Notes: a model not told the origin generated them from the sequence alone. DNA of 64,000 bases from Adineta vaga (GCA_021613535.1 CP075493.1:12276001-12340000); one strand, 5' to 3'. Positions 44,228-57,635 are shown, counted from the stretch's first letter. Numbers and translations: made by a program.

Positions 44228-44626
44228 TGCTGAGTAGTAAATAGAAAGACATTCTATTCAATACAGACTCATGTGGTAACGCAGTTTTTTGAAAATTCTT
44301 GATAATTTCACGAAAAACGTCGGAGCAGTGTCGACGTTTCGTTGATAATTCCGTGAAAATTTGCACATTTTGCAAAAATCTATTTATATTTGGAAAGAGA
44401 AAGCTTCGGTGCATCTTTCTATGTAAAGCTGAGTTTTTCTAAGAGGGGAGGGGGCAGCCCCGTTAAAGGAAAATGTAAGAGTGTATTAGACTATCTCAGG
44501 ATAGATGCGCGTGAGTGTCATTCTTTTATACAATATTGTTTAGTTACAGATTCCTTTATTGTTGACTATAGAACTTCTATTCGAAAATAGGTTTTCTTGT
44601 TCTTTCTCTACTGTGTAAGCTTATCT
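44228..44626. other. Spacer with a short G-rich run
   Basis: No gene seen. An unusual G-rich stretch (GAGGGGAGGGGGCAGCCCC) lies at about 44442-44461 in otherwise AT-rich DNA. Confidence 0.4.
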
Positions 44627-46429
44627 TTATTTCGAATACCAAATAACATCATTGTTAGAATTATAAACTTGTAAATATGGAGAAACTGTGTTGAACAAGA
44701 ACTTTGTTCCTGAAGGATTTGTACCTGTTGCCCATACAGCTCCTTGATCACCATAAATAACAATATTTCCATCTCCTTGAAATGAAAGAGAACAACTATT
44801 GTCGCAAGTTTTGCCACTGAGAGAAGCACTCCATAATAGTTTTCCTGTATTAATAGTATCAAGATAGATAGCAAGATTTGCATTGTTCAATAATGTAAGA
44901 TAAATAAAAGTGTTGTTTATTATTTGACGAACGAAACTGCCATTAGTAAGATGAAACGAAGGATAAAAATCATAAGAAGAAGCCCATATAACACTATTGT
45001 TTCCATCAATAAAAGTGAAATAAGCACTTGTATTCGATATACGGATGGAACTATCTCCCAAGATGCCAGTATAAGCAGGCGGCCATAGAGTTAATATTTC
45101 TGCCCGTTTGTACAGTACCAGTTGACCTATATTATTAAACGTCAGTCTGCATTGTTGATTCGTACAGTCTGTACAACAAGTATTCGAGGACCATTTAACA
45201 GAACCATCTGATTGATAAAGAACTAAATTACCATCATTCTGAAGAATAAACGTAGCATTCAATAACTTAATTTGTTGATTGGAATATAAATTTAACTGGT
45301 CTGATTGATAGGTATAAGTACCAGAGAGACCTGGTTCTATACAAATGACATATTGAGCTCTTCCATGAAGAAAATTTGTTTGAAAATTACCATTAGCTCT
45401 CATACTTTTTAAAAAGGCCATCGGTGGTGCATTATTTGGTGTATAACAATTTGAAGTAAAAGCACCACTATATTGCGCAGTATAATTATTATTTATAACA
45501 GTAAAATTATGTGCACCAGAAATAATAATACCATAACCCATATGATCACCCTTGATGGTATTGTTATGAACGACACCATTACGATTGTAATTTATTTTAT
45601 CTCCGCCCCATACAGCAGGCCCAATAGCTATGCCTGTTTTTATAAATGCTGATTGTGCCCAAACAGTATTTTGCATGATTGTAGCACCAGTATAATCTCC
45701 TTCGTAGGGTTCATAATCAACCATATTAATGGCACCGAGAAGTGTACGAGATTTAGCAATGATAGTATTATTTCTAACTGTTGTAAAAGGAGCACCAAAG
45801 ATCACAATTGCACCATCTGTAACATCTGTAATTATATTGTTTGCAACCGAACTTTCAGTGCATGCCATAGATATACCATCTGCATATTGACCATCAGGAT
45901 GACCTGCAGGGCCTATATCATTGTTAGTAATAGTTGCATTTCGACAACCATTCAGTCCACTTTCAGCAATATGTAAACAAGACCATCCTCGAGGTTCATA
46001 TGAATGTACATAATCAACAACTTGATTGTTTGTAGGACCTCCAATTTCAATATTTGCACTTCCTTTTAATAAGCCCAGAACTGGTCTATTACCATTAACT
46101 TGAATGTTTCGGAGTCTCAAACTGGAACATTGTTTGCAATTACCTATAATTGCAGCTGTTTGATTGACACCAGTTACAATAAGAGTTGCACGTGTCGAGT
46201 CTCTCGGATATCCATCTGTTGATAATTCTTGATTATATGCCGTAAAAATAATTGGATTTTTTAGGATGAATATAGAATTAGCACAGAGTGATGCTACAGT
46301 ATTTGGACCTCCGCTAATTAACAAATTATTAATAGTCGTTTCATCACCACTTGAAATGCATGCTGTATGAGCAATTGCAATAGTAAGAAGTAATTCAAGA
46401 AAAAAAACACGAAAAATTAGGTAAATCAT
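44627..46429 (-). CDS. Secreted parallel beta-helix protein fused to B-type lectin domains
   Basis: 600 residues, no intron. A signal peptide lies at residues 1-22 (LIFRVFFLELLLTIAIAHT). Residues about 30-360 form a right-handed parallel beta-helix of the pectate-lyase-like kind: repeated short strands with Asn ladders (NATITNNDIGP, SSVANNIITDV, FTTVRNNTIIA, NGVVHNNTIKG). Residues about 370-600 hold two bulb-lectin (mannose-binding, GNA-like) units, seen as LQNDGNLVLYQSDGSVKWSS and FQGDGNIVIYGDQGAVWAT. The helix part resembles fungal secreted proteins of unknown or polysaccharide-lyase function. The fusion suggests carbohydrate binding outside the cell. Catalytic residues cannot be named. Intron-less structure and family spread suggest horizontal transfer. 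Confidence 0.8.
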   Translation of the reverse strand: MIYLIFRVFFLELLLTIAIAHTACISSGDETTINNLLISGGPNTVASLCANSIFILKNPIIFTAYNQELSTDGYPRDSTRATLIVTGVNQTAAIIGNCKQCSSLRLRNIQVNGNRPVLGLLKGSANIEIGGPTNNQVVDYVHSYEPRGWSCLHIAESGLNGCRNATITNNDIGPAGHPDGQYADGISMACTESSVANNIITDVTDGAIVIFGAPFTTVRNNTIIAKSRTLLGAINMVDYEPYEGDYTGATIMQNTVWAQSAFIKTGIAIGPAVWGGDKINYNRNGVVHNNTIKGDHMGYGIIISGAHNFTVINNNYTAQYSGAFTSNCYTPNNAPPMAFLKSMRANGNFQTNFLHGRAQYVICIEPGLSGTYTYQSDQLNLYSNQQIKLLNATFILQNDGNLVLYQSDGSVKWSSNTCCTDCTNQQCRLTFNNIGQLVLYKRAEILTLWPPAYTGILGDSSIRISNTSAYFTFIDGNNSVIWASSYDFYPSFHLTNGSFVRQIINNTFIYLTLLNNANLAIYLDTINTGKLLWSASLSGKTCDNSCSLSFQGDGNIVIYGDQGAVWATGTNPSGTKFLFNTVSPYLQVYNSNNDVIWYSK

Positions 46430-48543
46430 ACTTCGAAAGATGTAAATGTTAGTCTGCCAGGTATGTTATTTATAGCGAGTCGCACGTTTCGAGAGAAAGC
46501 AAAAGGCAAACAAATTAAATATAAGATTATTATACAGTGTTTTCATTCTTATCATGATGTGTAAAAAAAGATTTTACATCCTCTATGTTCTTTTTTTGAT
46601 TTATAAAAAAAAAACTCAAAACATCACCGAATCAGTAATTTAACAAATACGAACAAGTTCAAGCTTATAAACTATTACAAAAATATTAAATTTTAACACA
46701 ATAAAGTTGAGTTCTACATAATTTCCACTACTCCAATAAAATATGTTTTTTTTCGTACAAACCTATATCTCTTCTCTGGTGAACCAACTTTGTGTTTGAA
46801 AATTTAGACTGATACTCGTCTGTTTAATATTAAGCACTTTTGTATTACGAAAAATTCAAAATTATCCAACACTTGCTGGAATTCTCAATCTTATTGGATC
46901 TCTTCTTGATCAAGATAGAATCAACGATCAAGATCTCATTATTACCTGATCAATGCATTCGATGAAATTCATTGTCCTGATGATGCAAACCTTTTGAAAG
47001 GTAAATTCATTATTCATTTTTGATCTATAGTCTTACTCGATTACTATGTTTAGAGTATCGAAATCGTGTAAATCCATCGATACATATCTTATCAGAAACG
47101 GAATCGTTCAAAATCGTGTAAGTTATTAGCAAAGTCGTCCAAGATTTTGATTTCATATTAACTTTTACATAGTTTCTTCTTTACTATTCGTTCTATTATC
47201 TATGATTATAAACGTAGAATTATCCTTTTTCTCTCTTTGGAATCATATAGAATTTCGTCAATTGAAAAATAAGAATCTTAAATTTATAGACACAATAAAA
47301 GAAATCAAAACAAGCCAACATGCGAGTACTGTGAGCTTGAATCAATCTGAAGACAAATTGACAAGAATCGAAAATAAACGTACGCGTTTCAACTTCTCTT
47401 TATCAATACATATCAGAATTGTTCTTCTTATGCATCATACTCGCTCACTCGTTCCTTGAGATTTGAAAATGAATTGTGAATCTGAATTTGACATATACGC
47501 TCTTTCTAAAATAACATGCCAACATAGTTCACAAGTTTTTGTTAAATATAATTGTATTTTGGTGCTAATCTCAACATACTTTTTTACAGGAAATTTCATA
47601 AATAGTAGATTACGATCAATTGCAATCCGTTTACTAAAAACTATTGATTCTGTTTCATATTCAATAAAACTGATAACAACTTTAATGTTGAATGATGATT
47701 TTCGAGAGAAAAGACTGATTTCGGTCAATGCTATAAAACTTACTAACTTCCATTAGAAATCTAATCATCGTAGAATTTTTCATGACAAATCTCATCCCAT
47801 TTTTCTCATTCTTTTGTAAACAAATCAATCGAAATATAGATTATCAGCGTAATAAATCTGTTCTGATTAACTTGAACTAGAAATAAAATCTGAAACTAGT
47901 GTGCTGAAATAATGTTTTACTAAAGTGTAACTATAGCCAAGTGTAGCATTGTTTCTCACTCTTTTTCAATTACATCTAAAATATAAAGGTCGAACTTAAT
48001 TTATAAATACTACGCATTATTTGAAATAAAACATCTGTCGTATTTGTATTCACTCGATAAATCATTATCAATTCAATCTTTCATTTGAATATTCTATGAA
48101 AAAGAACTGAATGGATCGCTCTTTTAAACTGACGATCTTTAAAATATCATTTCTGATAAAGAAATATATCAAAGAATAGTCATAAAAGTAACTTGCCGTT
48201 AATTTTTACTACTAAATTATTGAACTGAATTGAATTTCTCATCAATCTTTCATATGATTAGTAACCTCTCCAATCCTTCTCTCTTCAGCCTGAAGACAAG
48301 CAGACTGAAAAATTAATTTAAATTTACAAATTCAAACTCGTTGTCACCAGAAGATATAGGGGTCGACATAGCACACATGATTTTTTTTGCACGCCTCGTA
48401 AAAGTTCAAAAATATTATTTTATTGATGCTCACGCAATACATAGAACAGTATATACATCTAACAGATCAATAGAAACGTGTTTTTCCATCTGCTAGATGA
48501 ACGCAATTAACAAATCAATAAAAAATACGACAGACAAGCTGTT
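46430..48543. other. Gene-poor stretch, first part
   Basis: Two kilobases with only overlapping short frames on both strands (47202-47756), which I do not believe. Between 46850 and 47130 faint coding-like pieces (LRKIQNYPTLAGILNLIGSL, NAFDEIHCPDDANLLK) suggest a very old gene remnant without an identified family. Confidence 0.4.
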
Positions 48544-48548
48544 GCTAC

Positions 48549-48768
48549 TTCATTTATTATGCGAGTACTTCATTTATGATGCGATTACTTCATTTATGAT
48601 GCGATTACTTCATTATCTTCATGTTCTCGGATATTATTTTTCACTATCTTGATTTAATAAATGAACAGAAAACCATTTATGATGCGATTACTTCATTATC
48701 TTCATGTTCTCGGATATTATTTTTCACTATCTTGATTTAATAAATGAACAGAAAACCATCTATGTTAT
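48549..48768 (+). repeat. Tandem repeats, 20-bp and 83-bp units
   Basis: A 20-bp unit (TTTATGATGCGATTACTTCA) is repeated three times at about 48552-48611. It runs into an 83-bp unit present twice in tandem (about 48594-48676 and 48677-48759), the copies being nearly identical. No coding sense. Confidence 0.85.
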
Positions 48769-49659
48769 GTAAACCTGCATTCTGTCTTTATAAAACTGTA
48801 CTTCAATTCAAAATTTGGAAATTGTATTCTCATGCAGCTATCAAAGATTATAAGATTTCTTTTATAAAAAGAGCTTTCATCAACAAAAAAATATATTCTC
48901 TCAAACATGTAATGACAATCTCTTAGCTTAATTAGAAATTCTACAAAATATATTATTAGATCTGATCAAACATCATGCGGGTGTGTAAACGACAAAACTA
49001 TCACAAAGTAAACACTGTTTATAACAGTTTTACATATTGGTTATCTGATTTCAAAAAAAATATAGATTCACATATCTAAAGCGTAAATTAATATCTAACG
49101 TAGATTTATTTTGCTGATAAAACAATATTCTTGAGTATTCATGGAATGCTTAAAAAAGACGAGTTCTTATCAACCAACTGTTGCCATATTTGCTTGTTAT
49201 ATATTCTTGTTGTTGTTAGTATAGTGATTGTACAAGTATTTAGTTCAAGAGATCATTTTCCTTCCTAAAAAACATTCTTAGAAGCACTTCACTACACTCA
49301 CAATTATATTTCTATTCTTTCATTGTATTGGATTGTCGTTAACTGAAGAGGAAGAAAAAGAATACTAATAAGTCAACAGAAAACACACATATATTTATTC
49401 AAAGTGCAACGTTTCTAAACTCCAACTATCTGTATCTCAAAAAATGTTCCTATGAAATATAAATTAAATTATCATAGACTTGTGATGGTGCCTTAAGTTT
49501 TGTCGCTGATTTGACAGTTGCATCCATCCATATATTTAATTTCAAAAGTACATCGGTATTAGAGCAGATTATAAGCTAACAAAAAGTCAGATTATTCTTA
49601 TTCAAACTTTTTGAAATATTTTTCCTTGAAAAACAGTATGTGCTCATTTAGTGTAAAAA
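48769..49659. other. Gene-poor stretch, second part, upstream of a 7TM receptor
   Basis: No gene seen. Short frames only. Confidence 0.4.
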
Positions 49660-50655
49660 ATGTCTACATCAACATCGAATGCAAATCTTATCGACTTATT
49701 AAATCAGATTTCCATTCAACTCAATCGTTATTTGGCGATGGGTATTTTTCTTTTCGGAATGATTGGTAATATTCTAAATACACTTGTCCTTTCACAACGT
49801 CAACTTCGTTTAAATCCTTGTTCATGGCTATTTCTTGTTTCGTCAATTTTTTGTTTGATTAGTTTATGCTCTAGTCTCATTCCTCGTGTTTTGTCTACTT
49901 GGAATGCTGATATAACAAATACAAATGATATTCTTTGTAAACTTCGTGTTTTTATCTATTACAATTCAATGACTATTGCCTTTTGGCTCATCGCACTAGT
50001 AACTATTGATCGATGGCTTTCATCAAGTATGAATGTCAATTATCGACATAAAAGTACATTGAAAAATGCAAAACGTGGTATGCTTGCTATTATAATTATT
50101 TCAACGATGATTCAAACACAACAAATCTTCTGTTACAAAGCTAATCTAATTCATACTCCACTGAAATGTTATACAAAAGCAGCAACATGTGGTATTCTAT
50201 CGGACTTAACTTTCGCCTTGATTACTATCGTCATTCCCTTGGTATTGATGTTCATCTTTGGACTAAAGATTATTTCAAATGTACGTCAAACACAAGCTCG
50301 TTTACGACCAATAGCTGCACCAATCGTAGATAAAAATGCAAATCGGAATCCCGCACTAATCACTGTCGTCGAACGGCCAAATCAACAACGAAAAACAGAT
50401 CATCACTTGTTGATCATGCTTCTCGTTCAAGTTCTCGTTATTCTTGTATGCACTGTTCCATTTGCTCTATCCAAATTCTATTTAACATTTACACGAGATA
50501 CGCCCAGATCATTATTACAGAATACAATTGAAGACTTTATTTTTAATTTATTTCTTCTTTTCTTGAATGTTGCTTGTGGAATGCCATTTTATATCTATAC
50601 ATTGACTGGAGGAACCCTTTTTCGAAAAGCTCTCTTCAAACTTTTCCACAGATAA
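49660..50655 (+). CDS. Rhodopsin-like 7TM receptor
   Basis: 331 residues, single exon. The helix pattern is complete: TM1 MGIFLFGMIGNILNTLVL has the conserved Asn, and TM3 ends in LVTIDRWLSS, a DRY variant. Cysteines LCKLRVF and LKCYTKAATCG can form the extracellular bridge. The third loop has ERPNQQRKTDHHLL, and TM6 has VLVILVCTVPFAL. The C-terminus is short and basic. It is closest in style to the receptor at 38463-39428, including the FRKxLxxLF end of TM7. Ligand unknown. Confidence 0.82.
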   Translation: MSTSTSNANLIDLLNQISIQLNRYLAMGIFLFGMIGNILNTLVLSQRQLRLNPCSWLFLVSSIFCLISLCSSLIPRVLSTWNADITNTNDILCKLRVFIYYNSMTIAFWLIALVTIDRWLSSSMNVNYRHKSTLKNAKRGMLAIIIISTMIQTQQIFCYKANLIHTPLKCYTKAATCGILSDLTFALITIVIPLVLMFIFGLKIISNVRQTQARLRPIAAPIVDKNANRNPALITVVERPNQQRKTDHHLLIMLLVQVLVILVCTVPFALSKFYLTFTRDTPRSLLQNTIEDFIFNLFLLFLNVACGMPFYIYTLTGGTLFRKALFKLFHR

Positions 50656-51109
50656 GATGTTCAATTTCACTAAAAACTGAAATAAAAGTAGCGAACTTCA
50701 TTTTATTCAAGTTATACTCAATCTGTTTAGCTATCAATTACGCTGTGAAAAACATCGCTTTTTCTCTTCGATGAGAATAGTTAATTTCATTCAAACTTGA
50801 ACAAATACCATTGACAATTAGTATATCCATGTGAAGATTCATTCTTCCTCTTATTCATATTTACATTCGATTTTCGATTTTCGATTTTCAGCACATATAA
50901 TATGTGCTTTTCTATTCAAATATTCTGTTCAATAAAATACTTATGCAAGAATACATAATTATAAGAAATGCGATTCAAGTCACATACAATTACAAATGAC
51001 AAAAGCTAAAATAAAAATCATTAATACATCTTGTTATTCATAGATTACATCGTCAGTTGAATTTCTCAAATCTAAAATGAATCAAAATAATGATCAGGGA
51101 AAGAAATCT
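50656..51109. other. Spacer between convergent genes
   Basis: AT-rich, with a small GATTTTC tandem run near 50872. No gene seen. Confidence 0.45.
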
Positions 51110-54100
51110 TTATTTTATACCTTTCCATTGAAAAATTTGATTAATTATGAAAAAATAAACAAGAATTCCAATGCAAAAATAAATGATCATTCGTAAATTA
51201 ATCATTGACCAATATCTATTTTGTTTCAACATCAAATAAATTATCAAACTAATCACAAGAATTGATAATTGTTTAATAAATCCTTCACTAAATAAATGTT
51301 CAGTCATGAGAATAATCAAAGTCGACAATGAAATATTTCTCGTTTCTTTTTCATCATCATTGATGGATACATCGTTCCAATGTGTTGATTGAGATAAAAC
51401 ATGAAATCCACTTGCAAATGTTGTCAAATGTCGAGAAAAACATTGTGTTTGATAATGATTTGTTAATGAACCAACAATTAATCCATCAGATTTCCATTCA
51501 TTCATTTCATCAAGATAATAACAACCTGATGTATAAACTCGCATTTCATAATTTGAACTAAAATTATATCGTTCATTTATAAGTGGTAATTTACTTTTCA
51601 ATGATGAATTCAAACATTCAACATCAGAATTTATTTCTCGTAAACCAATTACTAATGATGAATGACCTAAACTTTGTTGATTATTAACAAAATATCGATA
51701 AATACTTTCATTCGTCAAGTCAAAAGAACAAAGAAGTGTCCATCCATCGATTTCATTCAGTGAACTATTTAATCGTGGAATTCCATCAAATTTATAAATA
51801 AATAAATATGAAATATTCACATTCAATGGATGAATCTCGAAATGAACTGAAATTGGAAGTGTTGTTGTGATATTAATATAATGTAAAGAAAAGAAGTGTT
51901 GATAATAATCAGTTGAATTGTTCGATGTCACATTGTATATGATCATTGATGGAATGACAACATTTGGATCTCGTGGAATAATAATTTCAATCGAATGATT
52001 TTCATCCGTTCTAATTCCAATTTCTTGACCATTTTCATCAAGAATTGTTAATGAAACTGATCTTGACAGATTTGTATGAGATTGTGAATTTCCATATGAT
52101 GCTAATGGTTCTATCATTGACTATAAAATAAACTCGAGAGAAATGAATGAATTTGTTCAATGAAAAGTTTACTCGAATTGAAATTGTTTGATTTGTATTG
52201 AATTCTGTTTGAATTGTTGATGGAAGATTGATTTGTGCATTTCCAATTTGTTTATTCGCTAATGATTCAAATGATGTTCTTTCTAATGACATCAACACTT
52301 CTGATGTATTCAAAACTAAACTTTGTTCACGATTCAAATGAACATTCAACGATAATGTCATCAATGAAATCATTTCTTTTGTTTTCGAAACAATTTCATT
52401 GGCTAATTGTTTTTGATAATACACATTTCGATTCTTTTCAATTGTTGACCATGAAAAATCATTTCCATCACCAAATAAATCTGAATAAAACAAAAAGAAA
52501 GATTTGAGAAATGAAAGAAGAGATGATCTTACTTAGATTTGACCATGATGATTCTAAATCAGTATCATAATCTTGAGGAAATGATGTTGCACGAATGAAA
52601 TCAACATCTAACACATTCATTCTTTCTTGTAATGGACCATTCACACCCTTAATTCATCATCATTTATTAGATAAAAGATAATGGAACATCTCTCTTACTG
52701 TGACAAGATTTGTTGTACATTCACCTAATTGACTTGCAATGATTTGTGTATCTTCAGATGATATTTGTGTTGACATCAAATACAAACGTTTACTCAATTC
52801 ATAACATCGATTCAATGCAATTGTCTATGACAAACAGATTCAATCTAATCATATGTGAAAAGAAACAGAGATCTTTTACCAGAGTATTTCTTGTTAATTG
52901 ATTTGTTGCTTTGGTCAATTGAACTAATGCTGATGATTGTAATTTCAGACTATTCGATGTTGTTATGGCGAGATTGGAGATGAATTGTATGAGATATTCT
53001 CGAACTTGTGCATGACAATTCACTTCTTTCTCATATTCATCCAATGCTGACATGTTCAATGCTGTTGTTGATATCTGTGAGAGAGAGAAAGAGAGAAAGA
53101 GAGAAAGAGAGATTAACAAGTAAAATAAACAAACAAAAATGAAGTTACTACTACTTGTGAAGATGAACTTTGTAATGATGAAACTGAAATACTTGTCCAT
53201 GGAATTCCATCTAAATTATCAATAAACACGTGTAAATGTCTCAATCATTATCAAACTTTTACTCGATATCGCTTTATCAATATTTTGTTGATTGAATTGA
53301 TTGAGTTGATTTGAAAATAAACTAATCACTTGACTAACAACATTCTGATTTTGACTTGCAAGTAGTTGAACATAGGGATTGTTGATGATTTCATTTGATG
53401 TATTTTGAATATCATTAATAAACTTGTTCATTTCATTCAAATCTGCTCGAACAGAAATCGATGATGTGAAATTATATTCTGTCAAACAATCAAATTCATC
53501 ACGAATCTTCATTATCAAATGAATTGCATAAGTTGGATCATCGCTACATGGAAATCGAACTTGAAATGTTGATAATGATGAATATGCTATGATTGTTTGT
53601 TTTGATTGATCTATTGTCCAAACTATAAAGAGACAAAGAGGTATACACGTACGTATATCGAATAGTTCAATCATGAACTTACTGTAAAGTGAATAATCTT
53701 TGATTCCATCATTATCAAACCAATTCAAACAGTTCAAATCAAATAAAGTACTTGTTGTACCATTGAGAGGAGAAATCGAACATGAACCATTTGTAGGTGG
53801 TTGATTAATGAGAAAACTTAATGAACTTGAACTTGTTTCTGATTGAAAATGATAAACAACTTCAAATCTCCAAAGTAACCATTGGCGATAGGATGAAAAT
53901 AAGTCATTGGTTGATGTCAAATTTGTTGTGTTCAGTCCAAAAAACCAAATATTTGCATAAATATTTGTTTTATTGAATAAAATCCATTCTGTGACATTTG
54001 ATGATGCATTTCTTTGTCCATAATAGATTCTCCATTGAATATTCTGAACGGTTGAACAATTCTCAATACAAAATGAATACAAAGCAACTTGAGTTGTTGG

Positions 54101-57100
54101 ATTAACAAGTTGATATTCGACATTTGAAATACACATGGTAGAAATGACACAACTAGAGATTCAATAGGAAATACTTTTCGTATCAATCAGACGAAAAGAA
54201 AGGTTTTACCCAATGGCAATGATTGATGAATGCATATCTTGAACTTTGACAAGAACAGAACCACTGATTTGTTTCGATGGATTATGAAGATATTTCAGCT
54301 GAACCAGAAATTCATATGTTTGATTTGATGGAAGTGAATGAGAAAGAATTGTCAATGATGAATTGATCGAATTGCCATATTTCCATCTTGTTTGATTTGA
54401 TAAACATGAAGGATTCGATGGATCAATGGTTGAATCATCGATTGGAATCAATGATCCATTCACATTTGGATACATTGACAAACCATAGATTCGACAATAA
54501 TATTTATATTTCCATTCCTGTATGCATAAAACGATCGAATCAAATCAGCATATCAACAATGAAATCACTTACACTAGCATTGAATGCAAATCCATCTAAA
54601 TCAACAGAAAATGCTCCTGGATTGAGAAGAAGATCTTGTTCATGTCCATTGGTGATTATTGGTGTTCCAAGTTGAATCAGATTGACAACAATATCTGATG
54701 AAATGATTTCAATCAAAATCGAAGATGATGTTGATAAATTGAGAAGTGACACTGTCAGAGTGAATTGATAGATTCCATATGAAAGTGTTTTTGCTGGAAT
54801 GTATAATTCACTTGATTTTGTATTGATGGTTGAATCGAATGAAATGGAGATGGAACATGGAGTGATGGAACAATTTCGTATGATCCATTGTGTTGTTAAT
54901 GTGAATGATTGATTGCAATGAAATTCAATCAAAGACACAATTGAAATATCTTGATTTCGACGAAATTGTATTGGTGATGTGTTGGGAATAAGTGTGAGAT
55001 TGGGTGAATAACAACCTTGAACAAAGTTATTTTATGAGTGTATCTTTTGTGTGATGAAAATAGTTACTTTGATTTGATATGATTTGTTTGAGAGTTGTCA
55101 TTGGATGTGTACTGATTGCTGTGCTTGATACTTGTGTACTAGTCATCGATGGTGAATTTGTTTCTGCAGCGATGTTTGTCTCTATGATTGTGGTTACTAT
55201 TGTTGATGTAAGTTGTTCTAGAAAAAAAAGATCGTGAAGGCAAATTATGTAAAAGTATTTTGATTAAACAAACCTTGTGTTGTTGTTATTGGAACAGTTG
55301 CAGTTGTTGTTTCTAGAAAACAAAGTAATATATCAGACATTTTGTTTTTTATAATTATAATGCTCTAACGAATCTATTCTATTCTTGCTACATTTATTGT
55401 TGGAGGAAAAGAATAAAATTAGCGGGAAAAGTAACATAATTTCTTATACTCGTATATTCTCGAATTGAAAATATGAATCATATTTGATTGTTAGATATTC
55501 TTGGACTTACCGGATGAATTGGTTAACAATGCAAATTTTTGAACACGACCATTTTTAGTATCAAGAACAAACATATTTCCATAACTATCAAAAACCATAC
55601 TTTCCGGATGAAGTAACTGGTTTGATGCTGAACCATTTGTACCAGAACATCCAGCTACACATCGGAAACCATATGGGCCTTGGCCAACAATTTTATTAGC
55701 GTCAGAATCCACAATAAATAAATAATTGTCAGCATCTAGTACAACACCAGTAGGACCATACTCTGATTGTGACATTCGATGAAGAGCTTCCTGCAACTGT
55801 TATTCCATTTGATTGTCCTAATCGGAAGAGTTGGATTCTATCATTAAAATAATCAGCCACATATAAATCAAAATTAGTATCAACAAAGATTCCACATGGA
55901 CCCCTAAGTTGATTTGAGGCAGAGCCACTGGAAACATTTCCAGCAACAATTGTTATGTTTGTTGTGTTATCGCCTAACCATTTTTTAACAACTGTATGAT
56001 TACCATAGATGGAACAATATATCATATCATTGATATCGATAAAAATACCTAGACATGATGTATAAACATACATGACAGGAGTACTGATATTTGCATTTAC
56101 TGTCCATTTATCAACACGTCGTATGGAACTAGGATTATCAACATAGACATCACCATTATTTGCAACAAACAAAGAATTGGGAGTAGTTAAATCGCCAGAT
56201 AAGGTACGTGTTGGATTGACAACAGTTTCATTGAACCAAATTTGAACTCGATAATTCTGTCGATCGGCAACATAAATTGAGTTGTTGGTGTCGATAAAGA
56301 TACCGTAGGGATTGTCACCAATAGTGGTATTTGTAGCGAAAGTAATTGCATTCGGATTCCAAGTTGCATTTGGTGGTAACTGTGGTTGATTATAAGATTT
56401 AACTAAAATGAAACAAATCAGAACGTTAAGTTTTAAAAGTATCGCAATGCAATATGATTAAAATTCGAATTAGTCTGTTTCTAATATTTGATTCTTTGCA
56501 ATGACACTTACCGGTAGTGTTATGTAGTAGGACATATTTTAAGATGCGACTAGTACTCCATTCGTTAACATATAAATTTCCATGACTATCAAAAGCTAAA
56601 TTCCATGGATACAATAGTTGATTAGTTGCAGAACCACTCACACCAGAACATCCAACTATACATCGAAAACCATTTGGTCCCTGACCAATGACTCGATGAT
56701 TGCCACCATCTGTTATAAATAAATAACCATCACCATCCAATATTGCTGCGTTGGGATTCATTAGTGTAATTGTTGGAGTTCAATGATGAGCTTCCTGCAA
56801 CTGTGGTTCCATTTTGTTGTCCAAATTGAAAGAGTTGAATTCGACTATTCCCATAATCAGCTACGTACATACATCAAAGTCAACAGTAACGAAGATTCCA
56901 CATGGACCATTAAGTTGGTTTGGGGAAGAACCAGGGGAACCATTTCCAGCAACAATGATCACTGCCGAGACATTATCATCCAACTGTTTCTTGACAACTC
57001 GATGCTCATTATATAATGAACAGTATAGAGTATTATTCATATCAACAAAGAGACCGAGGCATGATGAACTAAAATACATAACAGGAGTACTAATGCTTGC

Positions 57101-57635
57101 ATTCAATGACCATTTATCAACTCGGTTATTTGCATTATAATCACTGACATACATATCATCATTATCTGTAACGAAGATACACATTGGATTAGGCATACTG
57201 CCGTATATTGTTGTTGTTGGATTCACGGTGTTATTCAACCAAATGTGAGTTTGATTATTTACTTGATCAGTAACATAGATTGAGTTGTTCTTATTGATAA
57301 AAAGACCACGAGGGTTGGCACCAACTGTACTATTATTAGCAAAAATAATTGCATTGGGATTCCAAATTGCATATGGATCTAATTTTGGTCGATTGTATGA
57401 CACACCTAAATAGCATATATCTCGTTATGATTGGAAGAACTAAAATACTTTATATCTTTAGCAATAGATATGTATTCTTCATCTCGAACTGTTACGGATG
57501 AATATCACTAAGGACTTTATAGTGTTATATTCATGCCTAAATACTTGTATCATATAATTGCCATCATTAGTTCTTACCTGATGCTTGCGCAACAATCAAA
57601 AAAATTAGCCATAAATAAAAACTGTCCACTGACAT
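51110..57635 (-). CDS. 14-exon NHL-REJ-GPS receptor-like protein with frameshifts
   Basis: Exons (minus strand): 57578-57635, 56512-57405, 55511-56402, 55274-55312, 55068-55217, 54573-55015, 54210-54517, 53683-54152, 53155-53622, 52880-53074, 52699-52824, 52533-52647, 52173-52480, 51110-52120; about 1,820 residues. A signal peptide (MSVDSFYLWLIFLIVAQASG) leads into two homologous NHL propeller exons (PRGLFINKNNSIYVTD, GPCGIFVDTNFDLYVADY). A Thr-rich linker follows, then a polycystin-type REJ region and a GPS-like site (CYYLDEMNEWKSDG..TQCFSRHLTTFAS). Three hydrophobic segments end the protein; no PLAT domain or channel part is seen. Exon phases fit except in exons 3 and 9, each off by one base. 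Exon 2 has two indels (near 56862 and 56785) that cancel. Confidence 0.65.

Noticed and set aside
44442-44461. G-rich run as a possible quadruplex or contaminant end
   Set aside because: Too short and single; noted only as odd base composition.
47202-47756. Overlapping frames of about 85-97 codons on both strands
   Set aside because: No family motif, both strands open over the same bases in AT-rich DNA, no splice or promoter context.
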